Made by a program: the position numbers and the translations under genes | Shown: positions 33,797 to 44,756 of the stretch, piece by piece | Layout of the letters: each line of letters starts with the position of its first letter | Position numbering within the stretch: position 1 is the first letter of the stretch | Source of the DNA: Lojkania enalia | Taxonomy: Eukaryota; Ascomycota; Dothideomycetes; Pleosporales | NCBI GenBank assembly: GCA_010094045.1 | Contig: ML986710.1 | Span: 1 to 64,000 of the forward strand | DNA: 64,000 nucleotides | Direction of reading: 5' to 3' | Notes under the pieces: model-generated | What the model was told of the DNA's origin: nothing | Seen by the model: the letters and a program-made list of their open reading frames with translations, nothing else | Databases searched by the model: none

Positions 33797-34846
33797 GTGC
33801 CATCCCACAGAGATGCTCTTCCGTGGACATCATCGCCCCTCATCATAAATGCGCCTATGGCTGGCTTCGCAGGCGGTGCCCTCGCCTCTGCCGTCACTTT
33901 GTCTGGTGGCCTGGGCTTAATAAGCAGACTATTTGACATGGATAATCTGCGTTTGGAATTTCGCATTGCTTCCGAGGCCCTCAGATCAAAGTACCAGCCT
34001 CAATTTGCTTCTTCAAGTACACTACCAATTGGTGTGGGTTTTCTCCCCTTTGTGCTGAAACTCGAAGATGCCTTATCTGTCATTATAGAATCGAAACCGG
34101 CTATCGTGTGGTTGTTTGCTGCTGAGGTGCTCGATGATTATGGAATTTGGGTAAGTAAATTGAAGGGAATTAGTCCAGAAAGTCAGATTTGGATCTAAGT
34201 CGGGAGCGTCATCGCTGCGCTCCACATTGCTAAAAACGCACAGCTTGATGCAATTATTCTCCAAGGTGCGGATGCATGCGGCCACGGGCTTGAAAAGGGT
34301 GCTGGAATCGTGTCTTTATTGCCTGAGGCTTCTGATGCTCTCGAAATAGTAGGATTTGGATCAATACGACTTGTTGCTGCCGGTGGTATAGTAGATGGAC
34401 GTGGTGTTGCTACGGCCCTCGCTTTGGGGGCGCAGGGCGTGGTTATGGGAACGAGGTTCTTGGCTACGAGGGAGACGAACGTTCGTCCGAAATATCAGGC
34501 GGCAGCCCTAGAGGCGGAGGATGGGGGCCAGGTAACCACGCGTAGCAAACTTTTTGATGATCTGAGAGGCCCGAATATTTGGTCGGAGGTGTATGATGGG
34601 AGGAGTTTGATTGTAAAGAGTTTCAGGGAATGGAAAGAGGGTATGGGGATTGATGAGGTGAAGAAGGAGCATAGTGAAGCGATACAAGATGAGGATAGAG
34701 GCTTTGAGACGGGGCTGGAAGGTAGAGCTGCTATTTGGGCTGGGACAGGTGTTGGGATAGTTAAAGAAGTCGAGAATGCGAGGGATATTGTAGATAGTGT
34801 GAGGAGAGAGGCCAAGGAGATTTTGGGGAATTTATCGATAGTGTAG
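33797..34846 (+). pseudogene. Nitronate monooxygenase (2-nitropropane dioxygenase type), interrupted by one TAA
   Basis: This is an FMN enzyme family that oxidises alkyl nitronates. One frame reads LPWTSSPLIINAPMAGFAGG, ASAVTLSGGLGLI, LPIGVGFLPFVLKLEDAL, SPESQIWI, then TAA at 34196-34198. It continues in the same frame with VGSVIAALHIAK, QGADACGHGLEKGAGI (family His present), LVAAGGIVDGRGVATALALG and AQGVVMGTRFLATRE to a stop at 34846. The family usually has Gln at the stop position (WIQVGSV), so a CAA to TAA change explains it. A GTAAGT at 34151 does not give an in-frame intron with any nearby AG. No in-frame ATG precedes the conserved start, so a 5' exon or the start codon may also be lost. 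About 350 codons in all, near family length. Confidence 0.85.
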
Positions 34847-35594
34847 GATACGAATTTTGGATCAGGGTTCCAATATATTCCGGACTGGTTGTCTCCATAT
34901 GGATTTTATTCAGGAATCACATATCTAGCCACAGAACTCTGGCTGCACATCGTGTTTTTGACCGGCTTGACCAATGTTGGCGCTATCCGACTCGCATCAT
35001 TTTCCCACGTTCCTCAAGACACTGTTCCTCCACACAGAGTTAGAGTGCATGGCCTGTTATTGGAAGATGCGGCGATTTAGGGCGGACGTAAGAGTTGACG
35101 ATACCTCGAGTACATTAATGGAATTCCATTCATGTCTGTGGGTACATTGTAGAGGATTGGCATGTGAATTGGGACTCGGAAAAGGTTCTGAGCAGATTTT
35201 CCAAGATGGCCTTGCCAATATAGATTCTAGATGTGGATAAGTTAGCGAATAAATAATCATCCATAGTGTGAAGTTACCTCTGTGCACCCTTGGTTGAGTA
35301 ATTCAATTAACGAGAAGGATAATACATTACTTACTTGCAGGGGCAATCCATGGTAGAATTTCAATGAAATTAACTGCCTTGCTTCAAAGAAAGTTACGAT
35401 GACTGAAACCCAGTTCGGCAGAACGCTGTGACAATTAGTGCTAAGTTAGACCATCGATGCAAGTGAGTAGTCGTAACTGTTTTCCTTAGTCCGTTGGAAC
35501 TCTTGCTGATGAGGGCCTTGATTGGCGGAATTAACAAAGTGATTCTTAATGCATTTAAACCTCTGAAACCTTGAGAATTTCTGTCAGTCCCAGA
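34847..35594. other. Intergenic between the broken monooxygenase and NLR genes
   Basis: This spacer is AT-rich. A plus-strand frame around 34900-35080 has an F-box-like string (ATELWLHIV) but no complete domain. No secure gene. Confidence 0.35.
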
Positions 35595-38500
35595 CTAAGA
35601 TAGAGTAAAGTCGGGATCGTGCGTATTTGACAGATACAATGGAGGAAGGGTTTCATCATGTGAGCATTCAGTGATCTTGACCTCACAGTTGTCGAAGAAG
35701 TAATTGGAGGCTTCGTCTCTATGATGATCTTGGTCAAAATATTCGGCTCTGTCTTCAAGCGTTGAGATGTTGCTTTCGTTCCTTGACAACCTAGCGTTTA
35801 CCATCTCCAATATCTGGCCGGGAGTGTGCCCTAGGTTATCTATGGCTTCTATGTCTGCACCAGCTGTGACGAGTAGAGAAAGAATGGAGTTATATCCAAG
35901 TGCAGCAGCCCTATGCACTGCTGTGCGCCCACGGTTATCTCTTGCATCCAAATCGGCTCCAGCGCGTAAGAGTCGGTTCATGGAACGTCCCAGATATCGT
36001 AAGAATGTGTCCATGAGCACTTTTGTGCAATCTAATTTTTCCCAGTCGAAGATATATTGATATCTTATTAGACCCATACGAGCAAGCATAAGTCCTATCA
36101 TCCGGCGAGAAGCGTACAAAGAAGCGTTTGTTCTCGTGTCTTCTGGATCGAGGGCAAGCAATGTGAAAAGTGGTGTGGCTCCAGAATCTGCCCTCGCGTT
36201 TACATCGGCACCTGAATTGATCAGGAGCGAAATTGCAGCATCGGTAAAAGCATAATGAAGAGCCGTATAACCGAACGCATCCGGATCGTTTGAAGCCTCT
36301 GGATCAGACTGAAGTAGCTCTTGAATGCGGGGAAGGTCATTGCAGACTACTGCCATATGCAAAGAATTTCCATTCTGAGGAGGGGGCAGATACAAGGAAT
36401 ATCGTCGCTTGAACCACATCGCAGGCAATGAAGGGCCTTGTGTAGTCCTTCTAGATGAATCTTCAGCGATGTTGAGAGGTTCGGCGCCCTTTGTACTGCT
36501 CGAAGCCAGCACTACAGCTTTATGGTGCTCGAGATAAATCTCCATTCGCTCTCTTAGCGTTCTCAAAGCAGAATCTATGGATATGGTTTGTTTAGAGCTA
36601 CCTGTTATCCGCTCTGAAAGAGACTTTGCAGTTCCCAATAGATTCAAAGCTTCATCTAGATCCCCCAGTTTCCGACATGCCTGAGCAAGTCCCGTTAGTA
36701 AATAAAGGTCTTGTAAGGATTATGGCCACAGATTCCCTTGGGATATCATTTCAAACTCAATCGCACTTCTAAAGAAGCTTTTGCACTCTTCCCACCTGCC
36801 AAGCTGAATATAAATTTGAGCAATTCGCCTTGCGATAAGCGCATACGGCTCGCAAAACTTTCCTTGGGGAGCCGTTAATTCGTCGTTGGGGATGTATTGT
36901 TTCACTAAACGGATACAATTATCGAGTGGGGTGAGAAATTTCCGGGCATAGTTGAAATGAGCATTGTTGACCTCCAAGTTGAGACTATTTCTGGCAGGTT
37001 AGCAAACTTCATGCAAGCTAGAAAGAAACAGCGATCGTAGCCTTACTCGGAAGTCAAATTTGGCAAGTGCAAGGCGAGCCCGTAGGTTGCCTGAATAAGC
37101 CACGTTGGCTTATCGACCCCCAATGTCTCAAATCGCCATTGGCAGATGGATCTATGGAATATGATACTTGTGGGTCGCTGGTTCTCATTCCGAGTTGTCT
37201 TTAGAATGCAAAGTTCTTCGAGCCTATCCAGCGCAAGGAAAAGAAGAATCGGATCATGAAGAAATTTCTCAAAAGATGGAAAATTACTTTGAGTCACAAC
37301 TAGACAGGTGGGGTGATGGTAGAACGAGAATTGCTCCAAGATAGAGACCGGAATTGGCCAATGGCCGAAGCTAGAACACAGAGCGATTAGCGCAGCTGCT
37401 TCCGGGTTGGTGAGCTGAACCGAAGAACAAAGCATATCAAATACTCCATATACAGATCGCTGCTTTTCGTACGACCATAGATTTGTCTGTGGGCGGTGAT
37501 GCATAAGCATTTGATAGTGTGCTGTGAAAGCGTCACGAAATGAGCTTAAAGGGAATATGCCCCTAGCAATGAGGGCTCCAGCCTGCTCAATCGCCAAAGG
37601 GAGGCCATTGAGAAACTTCACAATAGGAAGCGCAGCAGCGCGGTCTGCCTAGATAATTAGAAGGATGCCACCTCGAAAGAGTAACCTTAACTTACCCGAA
37701 GGTGAGATTTCACTTCCGGTACTAGAACTAATTTTGTGAGATTGTTCAAGCAATAATCGGCATGCAGCTTCTAAATCGAGTCTATCAACCTCCAAAGCAG
37801 GAAGCCCAAATGCTTCCGCAGCCTTGGCGTTCTGAGAGGTGACGATGATAGATGCCTTTGTCTTGTCGAGCGTCTTTTGCACGAAGTCGTCCGGTGTATC
37901 CAAATCATCGAAGCTGTCAATAACAAGTAGCCAATTTCTGGTTTGTTCTGACTTGAGCATCTGATGAATGAAATAGCGGTCTCCTAAAGAACCAATATTC
38001 TGACGTGGGGCTAAGGAAGGCCATTTCGTTTTCATAACCATAGTGCAGGAAGCAATGGATTGGATTAAACTCTCACTACTCACTGTATTCAGCCATAATA
38101 TTGCCGAGTACATGTATCGCTGCTCATAGAGGTAACGAAGGGCCAATTGAGTCTTTCCAGCTCCTCCGATGCCATATAGCGCTACTCCTCGTCGTTCACG
38201 TCTAGTATCGAGGGCACTTTTAATGACGGAGAGTTCTTTTTCACGACCAAAGAAGGTTTTAGTCATCACGGGGATATCTGAGAGGAAAACGTCGTCTGGT
38301 CTATCTTTGACTAAAGTTAATAAGATTGTAGTCTATCCTGCAGCTAATGAGACATACTGCTGAAGTTGAGGAGAATGCTAGCACAACGGTCTATATCTTT
38401 CCTCTGAGAGTATAGATAGGAATTCGTCGCTCCTGTCAGCATATTAAACTCTTTCCATTCTTCTAGGCCGATTTTCTGCATATTTTGTACATTGAACCGG

Positions 38501-39433
38501 AAGTAAGCCGGTTGCTCAGCAGCGTCCATATGCTCTAGTTCGTTCTCAAAATCTCGCGCCGTGTCCTCTGTGTCGGTTACCAATGACTTCAAACTCTCTA
38601 AGATTTCCAGGCCTCTCTCCCCGACGGCGGTCAGAGGGGGTACCCCAGTTCCAACACTGACTATGCATCCGACTCTGCACGTGGGCGTTCCTTTCCAAAT
38701 AGCTTTTGTTTCGTCCAAGGCAACACGAATTGGATTGTTGTAGTGTAGACCACCGTCCACGTACGACATTGGGGGTGTTCCGAAAATTATTGGATCGAAA
38801 TAAAGTGGTGCAGCTGAGGTCGCACGAGCTACTTGCCAAATTGTGCAGTTTGTGCTTGGCTCCCAAGAGCTACGATAGCTTCGAAGGCGGACAGGTTTGT
38901 TGACGTCTTTGTTAGTAGCGCACACAACTCTATCGCACATCGTATTAGCTATTATGGTGGCTTATAGTTATTAGGAACACATACACCCGGCAACCTCCTA
39001 GCGCCTCCACCTGATCAAATGCAACATCCTTGTCCTTTTTCAATGCGTTCGCAACCATATTCTTGACTTCTTCTTCAAGTGCCATTGCATCAAAACGTGC
39101 AGCTCCTCGGAAGCTCTTGAACAACTTGCCTGCCTTGCTGCCATACAAAATCCCTTCCTCCGGGAAGATTTTGGGAGCAAGTTCTAGATATGCCGTAATG
39201 CATTCATCAATAGTCATGCGCATTGTGCCAAGCATGATACAAATTAGTCCACCAGTAGAGGTTCCAGCCATGAGATCAAAAAAATGGCACGGACGCAAGG
39301 GCCGCTCGATGGCTGGGTCAACTTTGGAATCCAAGACGAACATAATGCGCTGAATGATCAAGAGGGTTGAAAGTCCTCTGATGCCGCCTCCGTCGAGACA
39401 GAGTAGGCGGAGGTTGTGGTTCTCGGTGGCCAT
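35595..39433 (-). pseudogene. NLR-like receptor: patatin, NB-ARC, TPR, ankyrin; one internal TAA
   Basis: Five exons (39433-38985, 38929-38358, 38310-37696, 37644-37047, 36984-35595) give 1207 codons in frame, with one internal TAA at 36722-36720 (codon 833). Domain order: patatin lipase, residues about 8-200 (GGGIRG oxyanion loop, GTSTGG with catalytic Ser, DGG with catalytic Asp); NB-ARC, about 350-560 (P-loop GIGGAGKTQLA, Walker B LLVIDSFDDL, SIIVTSQN, and GLPLAIEQAG after a splice); a helical middle with TPR-like units on both sides of the stop (QLGRWEECKSFFRSAIE, RKLGDLDEALNLL); then C-terminal ankyrin repeats (GYTALHYA, GADVNARADSGATPLF, GRTAVHRAAALG). Such STAND proteins act in fungal non-self recognition and programmed death. 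As written the gene makes 832 aa without ankyrins. The 374 codons after the stop are still open, so the break is recent or read through. Confidence 0.85.
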
Positions 39434-41198
39434 GTTACCTCGAGACAAGGCTTTTCTACCCTGCTGTGAACTCCACTCCAGCCCGGCAAATCAGAAATTC
39501 GTTTGCTTCTCGAGAAGGTATCAATGTTAAACTAACGACTCCGGGCCTCGACAAGAGCGAATGTATCGAGATATTGGGGTATTCTAGCTTTAGTATTGCG
39601 ACTCACGACAATGTATTTCTCAGCTGCGGCTGAGACATGCATATTGCGGGGGTGAGTCTAGACTAAGGATACCTGCGCGGCTTGTCTTGCTTTTTTTTTT
39701 TTTTTTTTGGGTCATGCAACTGCAGGTCGAGAGGCCCCGGAATGTGTGCGGGGCGGCGATTACTCGTATGCCCAGACGAAAGACTTATGAGCAACGAGCG
39801 CATTGTTTCTAGCAAGGATCATGTTATAGATTTTTTTTTATCTTATGCTTCTAGTAGCATTTAAGAAATCGAAATATATGTAGACGTTTAGGTAAAGGAG
39901 TTCTGCGGCGGGTGGTGGACTGGTCCTATGCCCTAACTAGCTTCATTAGCCCCCAATCTTCCACATCTATAGTGCATAAAAGCTCCATCATTTTCATTCG
40001 AAGCTCAATCACAATTAATTTTCTTCCACCTTCTGCTTTTTAGAGCCACGGCGGAACTACTTTCATATCCGAAGGCTAGATAACCGAGAAAGCCGAATAA
40101 AAGATTTTGCTCTCGGACAATTCTTCTCGGAGAAAGAAATCCCTCCGTTTTCCCCACTTTCTACATCACCGTCAAGAATCTTTAGCATATATAAGCTAAA
40201 GGTGTTGTTGGAAGTGCGCCTTAATTAGCTACTCTCCGAATATGACGCTCCTTTGGAGCAGCCCTGGCGTGATCAAAAGCATTACAATGCCGCTTGTCTC
40301 GCCATTATCCGCAACCTCGAGATTAATTCGACATGGACCCTAATGGTTCGTTGTGATCTTTAAATGAACAATAAGAATATAGGCCAGTATAAGGAGGTTG
40401 TAGGGATGAACATTCATATTTTTGGGCCTCTACGGTGTTTGCATTTTAGTTATTAATGATTCGACCCTGTCCGAGAAGTTGCGTAGCATTGACTTTTGAG
40501 TCTGCCCTTCAATACCGTAACATAAATATGAGGAAGTTCGATATTTTTTATGCTACCGAAATTGAACTTAAACGAGATGTAATTTTATCATCATTGATCA
40601 CAATGATGCACTTTTATCCAACGGGTTATCGCGGCTCGATCAAACTTACAAAAGAACTTTGATACTTGGAATCGAGCATTTGTCTCTAAATTATACGCAT
40701 TCTTTGTGATACGTGAATTCAGAATTTTGAAAATCGTGGTATATAAAAGTCAACGGATGGAGTTGCATATTTTTACTTACCACAATGCCTTGTTTGTATA
40801 TAGCGGCGCCTGACCATAATATTTCGTTCACATGGCGTCTAGCTTCATCTCATCTTACATAAAAATCCCACGGGTTGTTTACACTAAACATGCGCCAACT
40901 GAATTCTCTTGACAGTTACCAGGATGCGAATCTTTATCCTCCTTCTTACGGCTTCTATAGTTGTATTCTGCATAGTTCTCAACTTCGCCAGAGATTCCTA
41001 GTCTCCAGAGTTTCATAAAATGGGTATTACGGCTGATAACCCCCCTTAAGACTCTCAACTATGGTCAACCCCTCCTCAGCGGTTTCCTCCTATTATCAAA
41101 TGACTGTGCCGCAATTGAAATATAATATAAATCTCAGAAACGCTGGCTCTTCGAAAAAGATTATAAGAGATCTATCGATTGTCACCGAGGGGGTCATC
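39434..41198. other. AT-rich accessory spacer with a decayed reading frame
   Basis: This stretch holds the NLR promoter, a T-rich homopolymer run at about 39693-39708, and a plus-strand frame at 40043-40456. That frame reads 138 codons with stops at 40226 (TAG) and 40361 (TAA). It follows a good polypyrimidine/TAG acceptor at 40041. The translation looks protein-like (YDAPLEQPWRDQKHYNAACL) but I do not recognise it. No other gene seen. Confidence 0.4.
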
Positions 41199-41341
41199 TG
41201 TCACATATTTCTACTCTCCTATTATAGTTGGTCTGTTTTTTCAGGCCTATATAGTCTCGCCATTGCCAGCCTCTAACTAGGCAGGCCACTTACCCTCCTT
41301 CAATACATCAATATTTGCGTAAGCAATTGTGATATGCGACA
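41199..41341 (+). mobile_element. Short TG...CA element, copy 1 (solo LTR or miniature LTR element)
   Basis: This 143 bp element begins TGTCACAT and ends TGCGACA. It is flanked by a perfect 5 bp duplication, TCATC (41194-41198 and 41342-41346). Internal landmarks shared with the other three copies are CTATTATAGTTGG, CTATATAGTCTCGCC, GGCAGGCCACTTA and CAATACATCAATATTTGC. TG...CA ends and a 5 bp duplication are typical of LTR retroelements. Orientation here is defined as plus. Confidence 0.85.
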
Positions 41342-42011
41342 TCATCTAGTGTGCAGAAGTCAATGTACGATAGCGTAATTGACCAATTTCCAGACCTTTT
41401 CAATTTCTGTCAGCTTGAGCCGGAAGACTCTTGAATTCTGGTGCATCTTGTACGAATGAGTCTATTTAATGCTCTAGAGGACAGTATAATTAGGTTAGTT
41501 GACAAATTTTGTCAGCTAGGAAGAGAGCGATGCGAATAAGCACAAAATCTTGGTTATTGGGCCCTGGATGAACGGAATCCCCAATATCTAGGCTCAAGGA
41601 TGGAATAGGCCGTTCAAGACTTATAGTTGATTAGCCCAAATAAGAATATTCAATAGGCCCGTGATACGCAAGGCCCACGTGGAGGCATGACAAAAGAATT
41701 CAAGATGGCGGGTGACGAGCTTGTTGATTGGCTCCTGCCAGGACTCGTGTGGATAATGGGTATCACTTCTATGTTATTTATTTCAAAAATCATGAGCATA
41801 CTTCAAACTAGATTGCCAGGTCTAAATTATATATGGTCGCATATTTCAATTTGCAGAATATGATACGAAGCGGGAGGGAACGATCTATGTACAATACAAA
41901 TGCCTGCGCTTTCCCAATTTGGACTGTGAAGACACGGGGCCATTTTCCTTTTTTAAGAAACACTTAGATCGTATTCACCGCCACGCCTTCATACTCCAGG
42001 TAGCGGTAAAA
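41342..42011. other. AT-rich spacer upstream of the candidate effector gene
   Basis: This stretch lies between copy 1 of the short element and the small cysteine-rich gene. It must contain that gene's promoter. No other feature was recognised. Confidence 0.4.
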
Positions 42012-42761
42012 ATGTGTTTCATAATGCTCTTAGCGATCTCCGCATTCGCATTCGCTCCTTCAGTAGCCTTGCTCTATAAGACCTCGTCCAGTGAAGTCAT
42101 CAAGCTTCCAGATGTGCCTACCCTCGTCAAAGCCACAAACGACCACTTATTCACTACCTTGGCCTATGAGATCACGAACAACAGCAATTTCAACGATGCT
42201 CAGACGGTTTCCAAAAGAGAGCCTAGTCTAGTACGTCTAAGTAAACTTTCGCAACTACAATCGAAATCCCTACATCACAAACGAGCCAAAGCCACCACAA
42301 AACTCACAACCTTCTGACTAATTATCATAGATGCGCTTCCACTACGGCCTCCACTTCGACCCCCACTTCAAGTACGAAATGGCCGGCGACCCAGATAAGA
42401 TGCCTGGCGGTTGTCTGTGGACGAAATACTCTGATACCCGGTCCATCTCCTACACAGACCCTGAAACCTTCTTCTGCGTTGTATTTGAGTAAGTTTTCCG
42501 CCCTTTCCCCACAATATCCCCATATTTTCAAGCACACCTCAAATCTAATCTACCCCGTCGCTGCGCCTTGAATCTCTTGCTTTGCTCGGGAGTGACTGAT
42601 GGTTGCATAGCAAGCAGGGGTGTAATAATCGAAATGCCTGGCTATATATTCCTTCGAATCCGCTTAAGGGGTGGCCAGATCTGCGGAAATATGGGTGGGA
42701 CCGGAGGATTGATGCATATCGGTGTTACTGGGGACTTAAATGTTCACCTCAGAGTTGCTAA
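42012..42761 (+). CDS. Candidate small secreted cysteine-rich protein (effector-like)
   Basis: Three exons, 42012-42230, 42331-42488 and 42611-42761, give 175 aa. Introns are 100 nt (donor GTACGT, branch-like GACTAAT, acceptor CATAG) and 122 nt (donor GTAAGT, acceptor CATAG), with matching phases. The first ~22 residues (MCFIMLLAISAFAFAPSVAL) look like a signal peptide or anchor. The mature part is hydrophilic at first and ends with a Trp/Tyr/Cys-rich module: PGGCLW, TFFCVV, KQGCNN, YRCYWG, LKCSPQSC. That is six Cys after the signal, enough for three disulfides. I recognise no family. Position in AT-rich repeat-rich DNA fits effector-type genes of plant- or insect-associated fungi, but function is inferred only from these features. 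The frame is open further upstream but without an ATG. Confidence 0.55.
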
Positions 42762-43956
42762 AGGACGATTCCTCGGATATGAGACTATGTGATTGGGGTT
42801 GTGCTAGCTTCAAGCGGGAGTATGGTGAGGTAGAGGGGACGAAGACGCGTGACAAATATTAATACGGTAAGAACTAGTTGACACTGTTCGGTGAAGAATG
42901 ATAAGTTATGGGACTAATAGTAAATGGAGGGGAATAAGGTATAAAAATATCTTTCTATGAATTAAATCATCCACAAAAAAAGGAATGCATCGCAGGCCGG
43001 GAGCTTATTCAACACAGCCCCTGGACTTCCGTAAAGGAAGATTCTAAAACTCCATTCTCTCTAGTCAATCTATGATGCTGGGCTGATCACTTTCCCCCAA
43101 TCCTTCCGCCTGTATACAAGAATCCCCAGATTCTGATACATTCCAATTTCCATATACTTAAGGTTCGCCTTCGAATTCTTAATGATGTATTCTTTATCCC
43201 TACTGTCGTAATGCTATTCTTGTTTCAATTAACTAGTATCTCTATAGAAATGGCGCCCACTGACATACGCAAATATTTTCCACCGAGTGTCCTGGGTTGG
43301 TTGTACGGATGCGGCTTGTTCGTACTTAGTATCTGAGCAAATTGATTATGGGTTCAATGGTTCAAAGGACTCGCAGTGATTTGAAATAGTCCCACAGACG
43401 TGGGTCTTGAGTGAGTCGGTTGGATTTGCGGAGTGGAGTGTGGGAAGGAGAGGGGCTTACCCAGCCGACGCCCTTTTCAGCGACTGATCCTTAGTTGTAA
43501 GAGGGAATTGTGATGTTGGTTTAGCCGCAAATTTAGAGAGTTATATTTCGGCTAGAATATCAAACCTAAGTACTCGGCCAAATCATTAGAGGGAATGCTT
43601 CAGAGGAGGGATCAGTGTCGTCATGCCACTGCTGATCTCGAATTTCCTTAGGAAAATGCGGTACAAAATGCCCGAAGATATCAGAAGTCATCCGCGGGGC
43701 CCTCGTTTAAAGGGACTGGGTGGTGCCAGGGTCGTAGCGAATGCCGGTGTGGCTTGTCCTCTTGCAACGACTCTCTTGGAGTACTCTGCAAGCTGAGTTG
43801 TTGGGGGCCGCCAGAGCCAAGAATCAGGTTAGCGAAATAATTGCCTGGTCCCTAGGATTGTAAGTTTGGAGTGTGAATAAAGTGATACAGACAAAATTTG
43901 AAGAGGTCTCGGAAGCTTAGGCACATGTCATAGACGTAGAGAGTATCTGGTTTGTC
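42762..43956. other. AT-rich spacer, no gene recognised
   Basis: This stretch lies downstream of the candidate effector gene. No open frame with family support, repeat end or RNA gene was seen. A minus-strand continuation of the frame at 43957-44202 runs into its right-hand part. Confidence 0.4.
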
Positions 43957-44202
43957 CTAGAAATTGGGCTCGTAGTATATTCCGACTTCAGATATGTTAA
44001 TATATGAGAGCAATTTTGCAGCATTCGGACAATGTACTAAGCCGGACTGGGTATCGGGCTTATCGACTGGAATTGCCGGAATGATGCTGAGTATTATGAT
44101 AAGAATGGCAAGGAAATACATTATACTGCTTCTGTATTTCAAAAAATTATAGTGAGTGTTGAAAGTGGAGGATGAGGGCATTTTTGAAAGGGCATCGAGC
44201 AT
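43957..44202 (-). CDS. Possible small secreted protein, perhaps truncated
   Basis: The frame gives 81 aa from the ATG at 44202, or 54 aa from the ATG at 44121. From the second ATG the sequence MYFLAILIIILSIIPAIP is a good signal peptide or membrane anchor. A short hydrophilic part with one Cys follows (LVHCPNAAKLL), then a stop TAG. The same frame stays open for 34 more codons after the TAG with two more Cys, so a CAG to TAG change may have cut it short. No family is recognised. Confidence 0.25.
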   Translation of the reverse strand: MLDALSKMPSSSTFNTHYNFLKYRSSIMYFLAILIIILSIIPAIPVDKPDTQSGLVHCPNAAKLLSYINISEVGIYYEPNF

Positions 44203-44313
44203 TGGATATGCTGGGTGCCAAAATATTTAAATATAAATACTAGAAGAATGAGACGCCTGAGCCACGGGTGTGGCGTCCTGCGAAGAAAACATGCGACATT
44301 GCTATATTAATTG

Positions 44314-44510
44314 TGGTGAGAGGCGAATCTTGTCTCACGGAGGGAGATGAGGAGCTGAACTGGTTGATTGAAGATGGTCAGCGGGCCATATTTATGTACA
44401 TGAAAAAGGGGTATATCAACTGATATCCAGCGTGATATCCGGCGTGATATCGATCGTGATATCGTACGTCGATATCTGATACAGCTCGGCAGACTAGCCA
44501 AAATCCCCAT
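44314..44510 (-). repeat. Dispersed ~200 bp repeat, copy A (inverted to copy B)
   Basis: Read on the minus strand this copy starts ATGGGGATTTTGGCTAG and runs to the GAGACAAGATTCGCCTCTCA block. It matches 46002-46224 on the plus strand with many substitutions and small gaps. Translated copies share DIPLFHVHKYGPL / DIPFFYVHKCGLL and RETRFASH / LETRFASH, so the repeat may derive from a coding sequence. Copy A contains a 12 bp tandem array not matched in copy B. Confidence 0.65.
44421..44468. repeat. 12 bp tandem array, four units
   Basis: Four consecutive 12 bp units begin TGATATC: TGATATCCAGCG, TGATATCCGGCG, TGATATCGATCG and TGATATCGTACG. A partial fifth follows. Each contains the palindrome GATATC. 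The array lies within repeat copy A; copy B has only scattered GATATC motifs. Confidence 0.8.
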
Positions 44511-44601
44511 AACATCAATTATATTCAGTCAATATCCCGGCGTCACCGTAGAAATTATTTGCTATGTTGAGGTTCTAGGGCATCGCGACATGGGAGGACT
44601 A

Positions 44602-44751
44602 TGTCGCGTATCAGGGAGCATCAATTGCTGAGGCAAATATTGATGTATTGAAGGAGGGTAAGTGGCCTGCCTCGGTAGAAGCTGGCGATGGCGAGACCAT
44701 ATAGGCCTGAAAAAATAGACCAACTATAATAGGATAGTAGAACATGTGACA
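44602..44751 (-). mobile_element. Short TG...CA element, copy 2
   Basis: This 150 bp element reads TGTCGCGTATC at the left and CATGTGACA at the right on the plus strand, inverted relative to copy 1. It is flanked by a perfect 5 bp duplication GACTA (44597-44601 and 44752-44756). It is closely similar to copies 3 and 4 along its whole length. There is no internal coding region or second LTR within reach in the same orientation. Confidence 0.88.
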
Positions 44752-44756
44752 GACTA

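Noticed and set aside
34151..34199. An intron starting at GTAAGT that would remove the monooxygenase stop
   Set aside because: Any AG within reach either leaves the TAA in frame or puts the next exon out of frame with VGSV.
34889..35080. F-box-like string (ATELWLHIV) on the plus strand
   Set aside because: Only about 20 residues resemble an F-box start, no ATG or downstream domain supports it, and the frame stops soon after.
36725..36773. An intron that would remove the NLR stop codon
   Set aside because: A weak GTGGCC donor and a good CTCAG acceptor exist, but the join shifts the frame and meets a stop within a few codons, while TPR-like sequence lies inside the supposed intron.
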